Shown here one piece after another: positions 35,114 through 46,390 of a stretch of DNA of 64,000 bases (position 1 is the stretch's first letter; the number at the start of each line of letters is the position of its first letter). The stretch is taken from assembly GCA_024734555.1 (NCBI GenBank), contig JANPWX010000449.1:1740913-1804912 (forward strand), given 5' to 3'. The translations under genes and the position numbers were made by a program. Below the pieces are notes generated by a model. It saw nothing but the letters and a program-made list of their open reading frames with translations, ran no database searches and had not been told where the DNA came from. Source of the DNA: Trochalopteron elliotii (taxonomy: Eukaryota > Chordata > Aves > Passeriformes > Leiothrichidae).

Positions 35114-38100
35114 TAAAAATAATGAGATAATGACTCAGAAATCAGCACAGCACTGCAGAGATCAAATAAAACCTCTATTCTCATCTATAAAATCTACAGT
35201 TTAAGCAAGAGCCAAACACCTGGTAAATGCAGGCTATTTGAATTAACTCTTAACAGTCAAAACTGCCTGGAGAATGAAATGTTATTCACTATGGAAAAGT
35301 AAATGTGAAAACTAAAAATGAGAATGCTAGAATAGTTCTTAACTGTCCTTTGGGTTGGTTGATTGGTTTGGGAGTTTTGGGACTTAGGGGAGGCTAAAGA
35401 GTCTTTGGAGGTTTTGGAGGGTTTGATAATTTTGTGAATTGGTTTTGTTTGTGAGCTTATTTTTCCATTCAGAATGAGAAATAGCCAATAACATCAGACT
35501 TCTTAGAAACCTGATGTATCCCTGTGTGCAGTTAAGCAGTTCTAATATGAAAACTGATTCAGCATAAACTAAGGCAAATACCAGTGGCCTGCTATCCAGG
35601 GAGATATATCCAAGGAGATTGGTCTTTTCAGGCAACCGAGTCAATGGATGAGGAACACGAACAGGAATTCTGGTTATTTCTGTATTATATTTCACAGCAT
35701 GTAGCTCAAAGTTCTCATTATGACAAAAGCCTCTATCCTGAAGATATTCAGCATATAGTGATGAAAATCTGAGATTTTTAGTTTTAAAAAGGCTGATATA
35801 TTCCAGAGCAACTGAATGTGGATACGCTCAGAGACAAGAAAGGATTAAGTTTGCCTCTTTCAAAGATCTAGGGAGTTTAATAAAGATTAGACAGCTGTCA
35901 CAACATGCCTGTGTCCTCTTCTGGCCTTTTTGAAAGAAACTGGTACCTGAAAACATATTTTATGAAGATTTCAAACCTATAAATTCATTGAGATTTGGAC
36001 AACACCTGGAAGATTAAAACTTTAAAGGAGATAAAGGGTCAGATTCTAGAACCCCATTAGTTCAGTGAGAGCTGAGATTACATTTTGTCTAAGCTGTGAC
36101 ATTATTCTGCTTTTGCTGATTCCAGAGAACTCTACAAATCTACAGAGGCTTATGTTATAAATGTTTAGTGAATGTGAAGTTTGTTAGGATTTGACAGCAT
36201 TTGCATAGTAGCTTTCAGAATCAGAAGTTTCGAATTCAGATCCTAAGATTCTATATAATTTCTACACTTTCCATCTTACTTTGGCAGAGAAACCTTTTTT
36301 TTTCTTAATCAAACATGATGCCCTAAAAACGTAGAAAAGCCCAAATAAAGTTCTGTGAGAACATATCAGCAACAGAGGCAAAAGAAGACAACAGAAAATC
36401 TTCCCAGAAATATATCCTATAGATATAGGTGAATAAGGTGAATCAAGAGAGATTTAATAATGTACTAAAAATGGACCCTATTACTCTACAGTTTAGTGTA
36501 GCAAACAGTCTAAAGATACACAAATGTTTAGTTTTACTGGAGTAGCAATTGATCCCAGGACATCTCAGGGCATTTAAAACTAAGTTTATGAAAATACACA
36601 TTAAATTAATGTCCTATGATGATTCAATTATCCAGACACAGTCTACCAGAAAAAGAGTAAAATTTTCCATTATCTAGCAGTAGGAAGTGGAAACCATTTT
36701 TAGATATGCCTTGGCTTGCTTGTTTTTTCCCCCTATGTTTGCTGTGGGAAATAATGAAAGGCTAAAGGCTGCCAGGGTTCTGTGTTAGTAGGAACATATA
36801 ATTTACTGCCAGTTTTTGAAAGAAGAGTGTGAATACGTGTGAAGAGGTGTTAATGTTGGTAAATATGTTTCATAACTAATCAAATAGAAAATATTTTCTA
36901 GTGTCTATCATGTTCATTAACAGAAAGGTCATATTTTCCATATGTGCCTTCTTTTGCATTTGCAGAGCATCACTGCTGTATCTTGGTGACTCTGGTCACC
37001 AAGTTGAGTGAATCTGATTTCCATTTGAATTCACAGACAATTGCACATTTGTTTCATTTGCAGCTAAATAGCACACCAGTGCATTAGGTTATTGTGCACC
37101 ACTCACTGGTGTGATAATCATCTTCAAACCACTGTAACTGTTAAAACCACAGTATTAAGTGCAACTTTTAAAAGTAATCATCAAAGGAAAAAAGTGCAAA
37201 ATCATCCCACTTAGCATGGGTTCATAATAAATGAATGAAAATTCTGCAATAAGCATCTTGTTTTTGAAAGGCTAGATTACAGCCAGCTTTCTACAAGCTG
37301 GAGCAACTTGTTCCAGTGTTATGTGCAGCAAGTAGAATCATGGCAGCCTTTAATATCTTTCCATCACAAGTGATGCTCTGTGTTCATGTCGGTTTATAGT
37401 ATACTAAGATGTCCTATAATAAATCCCTGTTTGTCATAGGGGAAAATGAAGTAAAGAGGAGGACAGCAGTGCTTTCAGTTGTTGGAGGCATGGAACTAAA
37501 GCCAGGGAAGGACAGAAACCCTTCACTGTGTCTCATCAGGCTCTCTTTTGTCTTTCTCATTTGAAATCTATAACCCCAAGATAAATGTGTAGTCCCTCTC
37601 TGATACACTGCAAAGGATTCACAGATCACAGCAAGCAGGGATTTTACAGGAGGCAGCACACAGGGAGTTCATGAACAACCCATCCAAACAACTGCTCAGA
37701 TAGCTGGAATCATTTGTCTTTTCCAAAGGCCTGCATTTCAACAGGAAAAGTAGTCCAATTTCATACTAGTAAAAATGGAATTACAGGAGTATTTTTTGAT
37801 GTAAATCTAAAATGGTTTTTCCACAGCCAATAAAAAAGCTGTTCCTCAGCATGATCTTCCTTGAGAATAATGTCATTTACAGAGCAAAATATCTGTAGAG
37901 GAATAAACACAATTTTCATCAGTATACTATATGATTTTTAATCTAAGATAAATTGCTCAATGCAAAAGAACATTAAAGCAACTATTTCCTCTTTTTTATA
38001 ACCTTGATAAGGAGTAATACTCATCAGTGATAAAGCCAACAGCCAAAAGAAACCTATCCTAACAGCAACTCATGGAGACAACTTCATTGTGAATAGGCAA

Positions 38101-38326
38101 TTGCCTCCAGGCCATCTGCTAAAAACTGTTCTGAAATTACAAGGGGAAAAAAAAACCCACTTGTAAAATCTCTCTCTTCTATTACTGCAGGAAAGGCTTT
38201 TGGTATTACACAATATTAATTCACAAATATGAAAATCATATTTGGTCACTGAATCCTCACTAAAGTATGCAAGCTTCTTTTCACCATCTGTTACATTGTA
38301 CGTACAACCCTAATCTAAACCTATAT
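35114..38326. other. Unique AT-rich DNA, nothing recognised
   Basis: A 62-codon plus frame (35584-35772) and an overlapping antisense frame of 103 codons (35384-35695) have no recognised domain. No repeat family seen. Confidence 0.55.
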
Positions 38327-38350
38327 TCATCATCATCGTCATCATCATCA
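38327..38350 (+). repeat. (CAT)n trinucleotide repeat
   Basis: About eight CAT units with one CGT interruption. Confidence 0.85.
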
Positions 38351-39959
38351 AAATTCAAAAATTGAAAATAAATGCATTTTGGATGGAAAGTAAATATTTT
38401 TTAAAGAGTGCCCAGAGTACTCTTTCCTCAATTTAATGAGCATATTTTCACTTTCAGTTTTCCCAACCTGGCACAACATTTCAGCATCTTGTCTACCACT
38501 GTAATTCATTCTACAGATTCATAATCATAAAAAAAATTCCTCTATTTGTTCCTTGCTCTCAACTCATCTGATTTTTTTTTTTTTTTGGTTAGCTTTCAGG
38601 AATATATCAAACTGATAATTTTGCCTGTATTTGTGTGATTTCATCTGACATGTAATGAATTTTTAAAAATCTGATTGAAGATTTGAGTTCAAAGAGGACT
38701 CTTTTATTTTATTCGTTTCTCTGCCAGCTCTGTATTGTGGTTTAAATGACAGATCCTCTGTAACTAATCTGATGTAAAATTTGGCTGCTATGTCCACAAA
38801 GATCCTGTTACTTCTCAGGTTGAGAACTGGAAATGGCCATGCTAAGATCTGAAACTCTACAGGAGAAGAGATGTAATCTCTACCAAAAAGCAGAGGTTAT
38901 AGGGAGGAAATCATGCCAAAAAAGCAGGCAGGAAAAGATATTTTAGAGTACATCAAGTGGTATACAGGAAACAAGGCATGTTTTCTGACTCCTGACTTCT
39001 TTTGCTTTGTACTCTTCCTGATCATCATCATCCAATTGAATCACCATCATTGACTCAAAAATGAATCACACTATTAATGACTATGTTTATAATTTTCTCC
39101 TGCATACAACATTTTATCACATTATAAGGATTTCCCAAACTCTTTCTGTTTTTATTTTTCTGTGCAGAGATAACTGCCACAAATAGCAATTCCCTTTAGG
39201 ATTAACTGGAGTATTACTTGCAATTGTTGTGAATGTAACAGAAGAAATCCAAATGCAGTCTTTGAAATGTAACAGAAACTACAGTCAGGATCCATTCCAG
39301 TTAAACTCTTTCATTAATTTTATCGTATTTGTTGTCACTGTTATCTTTAGTGTTTTGCTTCAACTTTTAGTCCTTGGAGTTTTTTTTTTTAAATGTCCTT
39401 AAACTCTAATACTCTGAATTGTGAAATTCAAATTGAAATTAGAAATTGCAAATGTTTTTCACAGAAAATAAATAATCAAGGATATCCAATTGTATAATTT
39501 TAATACTTAAATTTCCAGATTTCCATCTGAGTTTCCTAGATTACATTTCCTATACTACAGTAATAATGATTTTCTGCACTGCAATGGTGAACTTTAATTT
39601 AATTGCCATCAAGTGCTGATCACTGTAGTATTTAAGATGCATTTTCCTTGCAGTTTTTCTCTGCAGTTGTTATGATGTGCTTCAACAGTTTGAAAGTTTT
39701 TACACTTAAATGAGCATTTTCTGTTCTCATCCTCCCTTAGAAATAAATGCATTTATTATTTTCATTATTTTACCTTCATAAGTAAGTTAATTGCAACCAT
39801 AGTTTGAAATTCTAGCTTACTGTGTTTTTGTCATGAAGTTAGCACAAAAAACCCCTTCTGCACACATAACAAGTCACTTGGAGGTGCTCATCCTCCATAG
39901 CTATTCAAGAACTTTATGGCAGTAAACAATTTAAACAGAAATGTCAAAAAACATAAAGA
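38351..39959. other. Unique AT-rich DNA, nothing recognised
   Basis: Contains a 15-nt T run at 38572-38586. No other structure. Confidence 0.6.
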
Positions 39960-40590
39960 ATTGGACTGATAACTGCACCTGGGTGAAAAGTCATTTGCAG
40001 ATGACACAAAACTAGGAGGAGTGTCTGCCACCAGCTGCTTGTGTTGCCATTCAGTGGCACCACAACAGGAATGCAAATTTCACAGGAAGGGTTCTTGTGA
40101 AGTTCAAAAAATAGGGAAATGTCAAGTTCTGCACCTGGGGAGGAATAATCTCCATGTACCAGGAAGGACTGTGGGAAACAGCTCTGCAGAAAAGGACCTG
40201 GGTGAGCTGTTGTATAATCCAGCTGACTGTTAACCAGCAAAATGTTCTTATGACAAAGCAGCCTCCTGGATTCCATTAGGAAAAGTTGACAGACGATCGA
40301 GGGATGTGATCTCTGCTCTCTGCTCAGATCTGGGGAGACATATTTGGAGTAATGTGTCCAGTGGTGAAACACAAAAAAATTGAAAGGCTTGAAGCACTAT
40401 TGCTGGGGGGGAGGCTGAGAAAGAACAGATTGTTCAGTCTGGAGAGGAGAATGCTTTCATTACTGAGAGGGGGCATCTCACTGGTGTAAGTAGCTGATGG
40501 ATATAGTAAAGAATATCAAGCCATTGGTGCCCAGTTTACAGGACAAGAGACAAGAGAAATACAGAAAAACACTGGAAAACACAATCATCA
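39960..40590 (+). mobile_element. CR1 LINE fragment, end of ORF2
   Basis: TTTGCAGATGACACAAAACT (39994-40013) encodes the reverse-transcriptase F-A-D-D-T-K-L box, here with both aspartates kept. It is followed by CR1-type sequence (AAATGTCAAGTTCTGCACCT, the aggregate around 40380-40460 matching the 'one-sided founder' segment before the 3' UTR, and the GGTGCCCAGTTTACAGGACA-like segment). Stops and indels break the frame. The usual octamer tail was not found. Confidence 0.8.
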
Positions 40591-40834
40591 GAGAAATGTG
40601 CCCAAGAGTCAGATCATGTGCCTGAGAGTGTTGTTCACCAACATTTAAATGAACTTAGTGTCCTTAGGCACCCAGTGGTAAATCAGGGATTGAGACACAT
40701 TCTCTAAGAGTAAAGAACAGAGAATGAATCTTATCAGCTTAAAAGCAACTTTTGATACAGACTCATTTCAATGAGCATCCTGATAATTCTATAGTTGTTA
40801 TAAATATATGCAGATAGTACATTGTAACAGGATC
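40591..40834. other. Unassigned DNA between CR1 copies
   Basis: May include further decayed CR1 3' sequence, but not clearly enough to assign. Confidence 0.4.
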
Positions 40835-40906
40835 AGAGGACAGGAACACTTCTCTTATGAGGACATGCTGAGAGAGTGGGGGTTGTTCAGTGAAGAGAAG
40901 AGAGGA
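40835..40906 (+). mobile_element. CR1 LINE fragment running into the gap
   Basis: GAACACTTCTCTTATGAGGA followed by CATGCTGAGAGAGTGGGGGT and TGTTCAGTGAAGAGAAGAGA matches the CR1 segment just upstream of the 3' UTR. It is cut off by the assembly gap, so its real end is unknown. Confidence 0.75.
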
Positions 40907-41299
40907 NNNNNNNNNNNNNNNNNNNNNNNNNNNNNNNNNNNNNNNNNNNNNNNNNNNNNNNNNNNNNNNNNNNNNNNNNNNNNNNNNNNNNNNNNNNNNN
41001 NNNNNNNNNNNNNNNNNNNNNNNNNNNNNNNNNNNNNNNNNNNNNNNNNNNNNNNNNNNNNNNNNNNNNNNNNNNNNNNNNNNNNNNNNNNNNNNNNNNN
41101 NNNNNNNNNNNNNNNNNNNNNNNNNNNNNNNNNNNNNNNNNNNNNNNNNNNNNNNNNNNNNNNNNNNNNNNNNNNNNNNNNNNNNNNNNNNNNNNNNNNN
41201 NNNNNNNNNNNNNNNNNNNNNNNNNNNNNNNNNNNNNNNNNNNNNNNNNNNNNNNNNNNNNNNNNNNNNNNNNNNNNNNNNNNNNNNNNNNNNNNNNNN
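40907..41299. other. Assembly gap (393 N)
   Basis: Run of 393 unresolved bases. Frames drawn across it are meaningless. The left edge is a GAAGAGAAGAG purine tract and the right edge is a pure GAAGGA repeat, so the missing sequence is probably a longer hexanucleotide array. Confidence 0.99.
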
Positions 41300-41347
41300 A
41301 GAAGGAGAAGGAGAAGGAGAAGGAGAAGGAGAAGGAGAAGGAGAAGG
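41300..41347 (+). repeat. (GAAGGA)n hexanucleotide repeat
   Basis: Eight units visible on the right side of the gap. Purine-only on the plus strand. Encodes Glu-Gly or Arg runs in chance frames. Confidence 0.95.
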
Positions 41348-42602
41348 AAAATGTGCACACTGCATTTACTGTAGGACTGATGGTGATGCTAAACATGCCC
41401 AAAGATTTGATTGGAGTAACCTGCCATGGTAAAGCGAAGTTGGTGTGGTGAGGTTGATAAGGCTGCCACCAAAGAAATGATTCCTTTTCCTTGGGTACAA
41501 TTCGCGTTGCTTTTTTTACTCTATCAAACAATGTAAGACTGTTTTGCTTCCTGAGCTGAACATAATCTGGTTGTATTTCCTCATAAAATCCTGATGTTCT
41601 TTGGAAATATGATGCCCTTCATTGCACAATCTACATTGGTTAGAAGCTGTTTTTTGTTTTTGACTTCTGATGATTGAATTAAAAATTATGCCATCACCAC
41701 TCACTCTGACTCTGAAAATTATCAGGCAAGACTTTTTCACTGTTTAGACTGTTTTAATAATACACTTCAGAATAACGCCCAGTTTATTTTCAGCATTTCA
41801 AATCTGGTCTAGAATAGGGAATTTGCTAGGTGTTCTTCTCCTAGCTCCTGAAGTGTCCTTCCAATCCTTATGTTCCAATAAGATTCCAATTTCTTATCGT
41901 TCATTTCTTAAGATTGTTCCCTTCTTTTCTTCATTTGCTAGATCAGTGTTTTAAACTTCTGTTTTGATAATCATAATGATTTGCTTATTGCCTGCTGTTG
42001 CTATACATGCTTCTGCCTAATTCATCTGGGGCATTTCATAGATTTTAAATACTTCTTTTCAGCAGATTATTTCTGCTTAATGTAATTTATATGTAACTAT
42101 GATAAACAAATACTTATAAATAGAAAGTTAGCAGGATGACAGGGGTGGGATATGCAGCCTCTTAAATGTGTCTGATGTGTTTTTCTACCACAGCTCTCAT
42201 TTTGTAGAAAATTAATCGTGTGCGGTCTTTTCAAAGAGCTGATATTACACCAGACACCAAGTCAGTTTCAGCTTGCTTGGTATTCAGTATAAGATAGTGA
42301 GGTTCCAGCTGGGATTAGGGAATTAATTGAACAGCCTGTGTTTGACTAAGGCAGCTGACTATCAGTCTGAGTAGGAGTGACTCAAATATAATAACCTGTA
42401 AATGCCCAATGCATTCAACCCAGGAGAAGACCAGCAAGGATAATTGCAGTGATATGTATAAATCAGGTTTGAAAGACGGAGCAAGTGGAGGGAGAAAAAA
42501 GAGCAAAGCTGTGCCTCTTTTGAAAACAGGAGCTAGACACCAGAAAAAAAAATGACCACATTGAAAAGACAGATTGTTCCCAGAGCATGAGGTGTTTAAA
42601 TT
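41348..42602. other. Unique DNA, nothing recognised
   Basis: No repeat family or coding signal. Confidence 0.55.
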
Positions 42603-42604
42603 AA

Positions 42605-42638
<34 letters not shown>

Positions 42639-42641
42639 TAT
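42603..42641 (+). repeat. A20 followed by (AT)n
   Basis: A run of 20 A joined directly to about nine AT units. No retroposon body is recognisable upstream. Confidence 0.95.
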
Positions 42642-45600
42642 CCCAGTGGGCAGAAATCTGGAGAAACTGCTAAAGGAGAGCTCCCAGCAAAGCGCTGGTT
42701 ACACAAAACAAGGGGCTTGTTTCCAGACTGTTCAACTAAAGCGGTATCAAGTTTTTCACTGAGGACAAGACAGTCTTATATATTGATTTCCAGGGTAGCC
42801 AGTCTTTACAGATGTCTGATTGGAGCCCTGAGTTTAGGTAATTCTTAATAAATGTATTCTTCATCTTGAAGTCTGCCCCATCTCAAGAGAAGGAGGTGAA
42901 CAGAGGATGCAACTGAGATACCAAAATATCTTTCCCAGTAAAGTATAAATGTTGCAGGGGTGCACACATTTTAGAGGGAATAAATACCCCAAACATCTTT
43001 AAGGAACCTGGGAAGGGAAGAGTGTTTTCTGCCAAACTCCCAGAAACCTGAACAGGAGCAAGTGCTGTGAAATGCTGAGTTCAGCTAAAGGATTCTCTGG
43101 CATCTACAGACCAATAGTTTTTCTGCATTTTAAGAGAGTTAATAGACCTCTTATTGTTCTGAATAAACCTGCAGCATCACACTATTGTCTTTTTCTCTCA
43201 GACTAAGCATCTTAACTGCAGTTGAGATATCATGGCAATATTTCCCATTTGTATCATAAAGAGAGCTATACTGTCATATTACCCAACTTGTTAATTACAA
43301 AAAAGATCTCACATTGTGTTATGAAGAGAAGGAAAAAATCTTTCCAGTAGTAAACTGTGATATCATCAATGCACTGTAGTACCCAGTGAGTATGGTAGGT
43401 GTGAGAATGCATTTACTTATTTCCTGAACTTCTCATGTGATGAGAGTTTGACCTTGGGATACCAAGTTTGAGAAACCAGTAAGCTTAGCACAGTGAAACC
43501 TTTTGGAAATATTCTATTCATGCAAAATACAGAAAATATTCATAATTGTTTATATATTTTCTCATTTATTTACATTTTGTTTTTTTTAATGGCATTCTTA
43601 CTTTTGAGAAAGCAGATCCAAGTAATTCTTCAGTAGACACATGGTTGTTGTATGACATATGACAGTGCTACATAACTGCTAATAGAGTCAGTGTGAGAAG
43701 AACTTTTAAGATGAATATAATTTCTGATAGAGAGGAGGAAATACTATTTTTATTGTATCAGGAAAATAAAGATATTGGTAAGTGACTCAGACATAGTGCA
43801 GGCTTTAAAAGAAAGAAGACCTAAAAGTTTTTTCAGATCCTTTACTTAGTTCTTATCCATAAAAAAAATCAAACACTTCAGTAAAACTCTGCAATAAATT
43901 AAATATTTTTCTAGAGAGAAGGTGGAGAAATTAAGCTAATTAATTAAATAAAATAAAAGGTTGGTGTAACTAAAAATGGACATGTTTGTCCAACCATGGA
44001 TGTGTTCTATTTAAACAATATCAGACATCTGATAGCAAAATAATGAAAAGTAGGAGCATGTTTCAAAATGCTTTTTCCACTTACTTGCTGTGAATGAGCA
44101 CCAGTCTTTAAATTCTGGGAATACAAACGGAAGCTGAATTATAGTATGAAGTGAAATGACTTTTGTAGGATCAGCTGCATCTCAGAAAATAGTGTATGAC
44201 TCAAACCTTTATGGTTTAATTCAACAAAGCTGACAGGCTCTGTTCACAAAGTCCTAAGCACAAAACTCCTATCAGTAAAGATTATTTATTGGACATCAGG
44301 GTCAGAGAAAATTATAAAAATACGACTAGTCCTTTGACCTATGTTAGCTCAAACCCATTCACCTTTCTATAAAATGATTGTGCCTGCTGTGTGACTTAGT
44401 AATATCAGCACATCATGTTGCCATGTAGAATAACTGAAGGTTCCCATTCCCTGGGTCTACGTCTGATACTGACACAGAAATTCACAATTACGTGGGACTG
44501 TGGGTCCCCCTTACACTGTGACCCACAGAACTGCATTTCCTTGTCATTACACATGAGATTTCCTTTGATGTTTTATCCACACATCTCTTGAGTCAAGACA
44601 TCTTTTAAGCACAAAGTGAAAAGGGAGAGCAATTACACTGAGCTCTAGTTTATAACAGTTTACCAGATTTATATTATGAAATGTAAGAGTAGGTGGATTT
44701 CCAGGTGTGCTCCAGAAGCAGTGCTTTCTGCACACACATGAACTACTGAAAATATCTCCAGACCTTCTTTAATGAAGAAAGCTACATGACAATTAACAGA
44801 GTACATTAAATGAGACTAGAACTGTGTTGTGTCCCTAAATCTCACAAATGTGCTCTGCCAGATGAGGTCATGATGCAGCTGTGGCAGCTTATGCTGGAAA
44901 ACATGCTTTTATACATTGCCAATGCATTCACTTACCTAAAGTGCAGATAGAACAAAGACTTTCAATTTAAAGGAAAAACACTTTTCAAAACTCTGTTTAA
45001 GAGAAGGAAACTCAGGAGAAACAGTTTATTTCAGAGGCACCAGGAGGGTTGCATCCCTAGAGCTTGTTTCTAGAAGCTGTTGACAAGCTCAGGGGAGCAA
45101 TTGTTGCCAACAAATATGTCAGTGTTTGTGAGACAAGAAAGCTTGTGCAGAAGAGAGCACAGGTGTAGTATTCAGAAGCTGTAGTGAAGCCTTTTGATAA
45201 ACTTCATTCTTTTCATGGTTCCTGTTGAAGTCTCCTGTGTTTAGACATGTATTTAAATAATTGTAGGCAGTCAGACACATACTATTGCCAAGTGAAACAC
45301 AGACTAACAAATAAGAAGTACTGCACAGTCACTTCATCTCTTGACACTCTAGTTCTACCTCTATGAAGGTGTATTTGATCACAGAAATCAGAAATTTTAC
45401 TATAATAAGACTATCATTAACCTTGAGAAAGTCAATGAAAAGATACCCACCTATCTCAATAGTGTTAGCTTCAGAGTAGAGGAGATTCAGTAACACCAGG
45501 AAAACAAGAAAACACATAAATGCTTATGTCAAATATTATTACAAAATTGTTTAGAAGATGCTTAAGATTATGTTCAGGGTCTGGTTTACTTGCTTCAAAA

Positions 45601-45860
45601 ATTAGTCAAGGCCTGTACTCTTCCCATGGCCATGCTGACACTACAGATTTTCACTTGTGTATCTCCCTCATAGAATAGTTTAAATTGTGCACCGAATTAC
45701 ATCTATATATCAGCTGTCCTTTTTGACTTCATTGGTGTTCAGTTAAAAGGAGAATTTAATTCAATGTCTACCTGAGAGAACAATGTGTCCAGTCTAAGTC
45801 TTATACTCAAAAAATTTCCCTGTTCAAATGAAAAAAAAATTCTATCCTGTGAGTTTTTCA
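42642..45860. other. Unique AT-rich DNA, nothing recognised
   Basis: No repeat family, RNA gene or convincing coding segment. Confidence 0.55.
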
Positions 45861-46390
45861 TGGTGTGGTTGGCAAAATCAGGGATGATCTGACTAATGTT
45901 GGTGGCAGCTGTGGCAGATTGACATTGACAGGCTGTCAGACCCCCTCTCAGTTGTTCTCCCACTACATCTTCTCACCAGGCCAAGGGGAGAAATTAAGGT
46001 AGACAAACTCATGATTTGTGATAAATGTGACTTAATAAAAGAAAAAACTGTACAAAAATCGAATATGAAAAGGAATTTATCCACCAGTTCCTATTGGCAA
46101 GCAGACATGCAGATACTTCCTAGGGAGCAGGGCCTCAGTATTTGTAATGACTACTTTGCAAGACAAATGTCATAGCATGATGTGATATGGACTGCAGAGT
46201 CCCCTTGATCAATGTGGATCAGCGTCTCCTCCCAGTCTCACACCCACTTCCAGCCAAATGGCTTTTGGGTGTGGAGTGGCAGCCTTGATGCTGAGCAAGC
46301 AGCAAAACATGATGTCTTACCAATACTGTTCTAGCAAATGCACAAATGTAAAGCACGGCACAGTAACTCCACAACAGCCAGACTCAGTGG
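45861..46390 (-). mobile_element. Decayed ERVL-type LTR
   Basis: Read on the minus strand it follows the same order as the ERVL LTR at 49753: a U3 start segment (about 46290-46390), the segment with CATGATGTGATATGGACTGC (46177-46196) matching CATGTGACATCATGC-type sequence, and a 3' part (about 45960-46035) with the 'TTATCTCAACC...GAGTTT' region. It is strongly diverged with indels, and I found no target duplication, so the ends are estimates. Confidence 0.5.

Noticed and set aside
38327..38350. CAT repeat as a CRISPR-like or regulatory array
   Set aside because: A plain trinucleotide microsatellite with no spacer structure; this is animal DNA.
40763..41531. Five frames of 167-214 codons
   Set aside because: They run through 393 unresolved bases and a hexanucleotide repeat, so the translation is mostly unknown residues.
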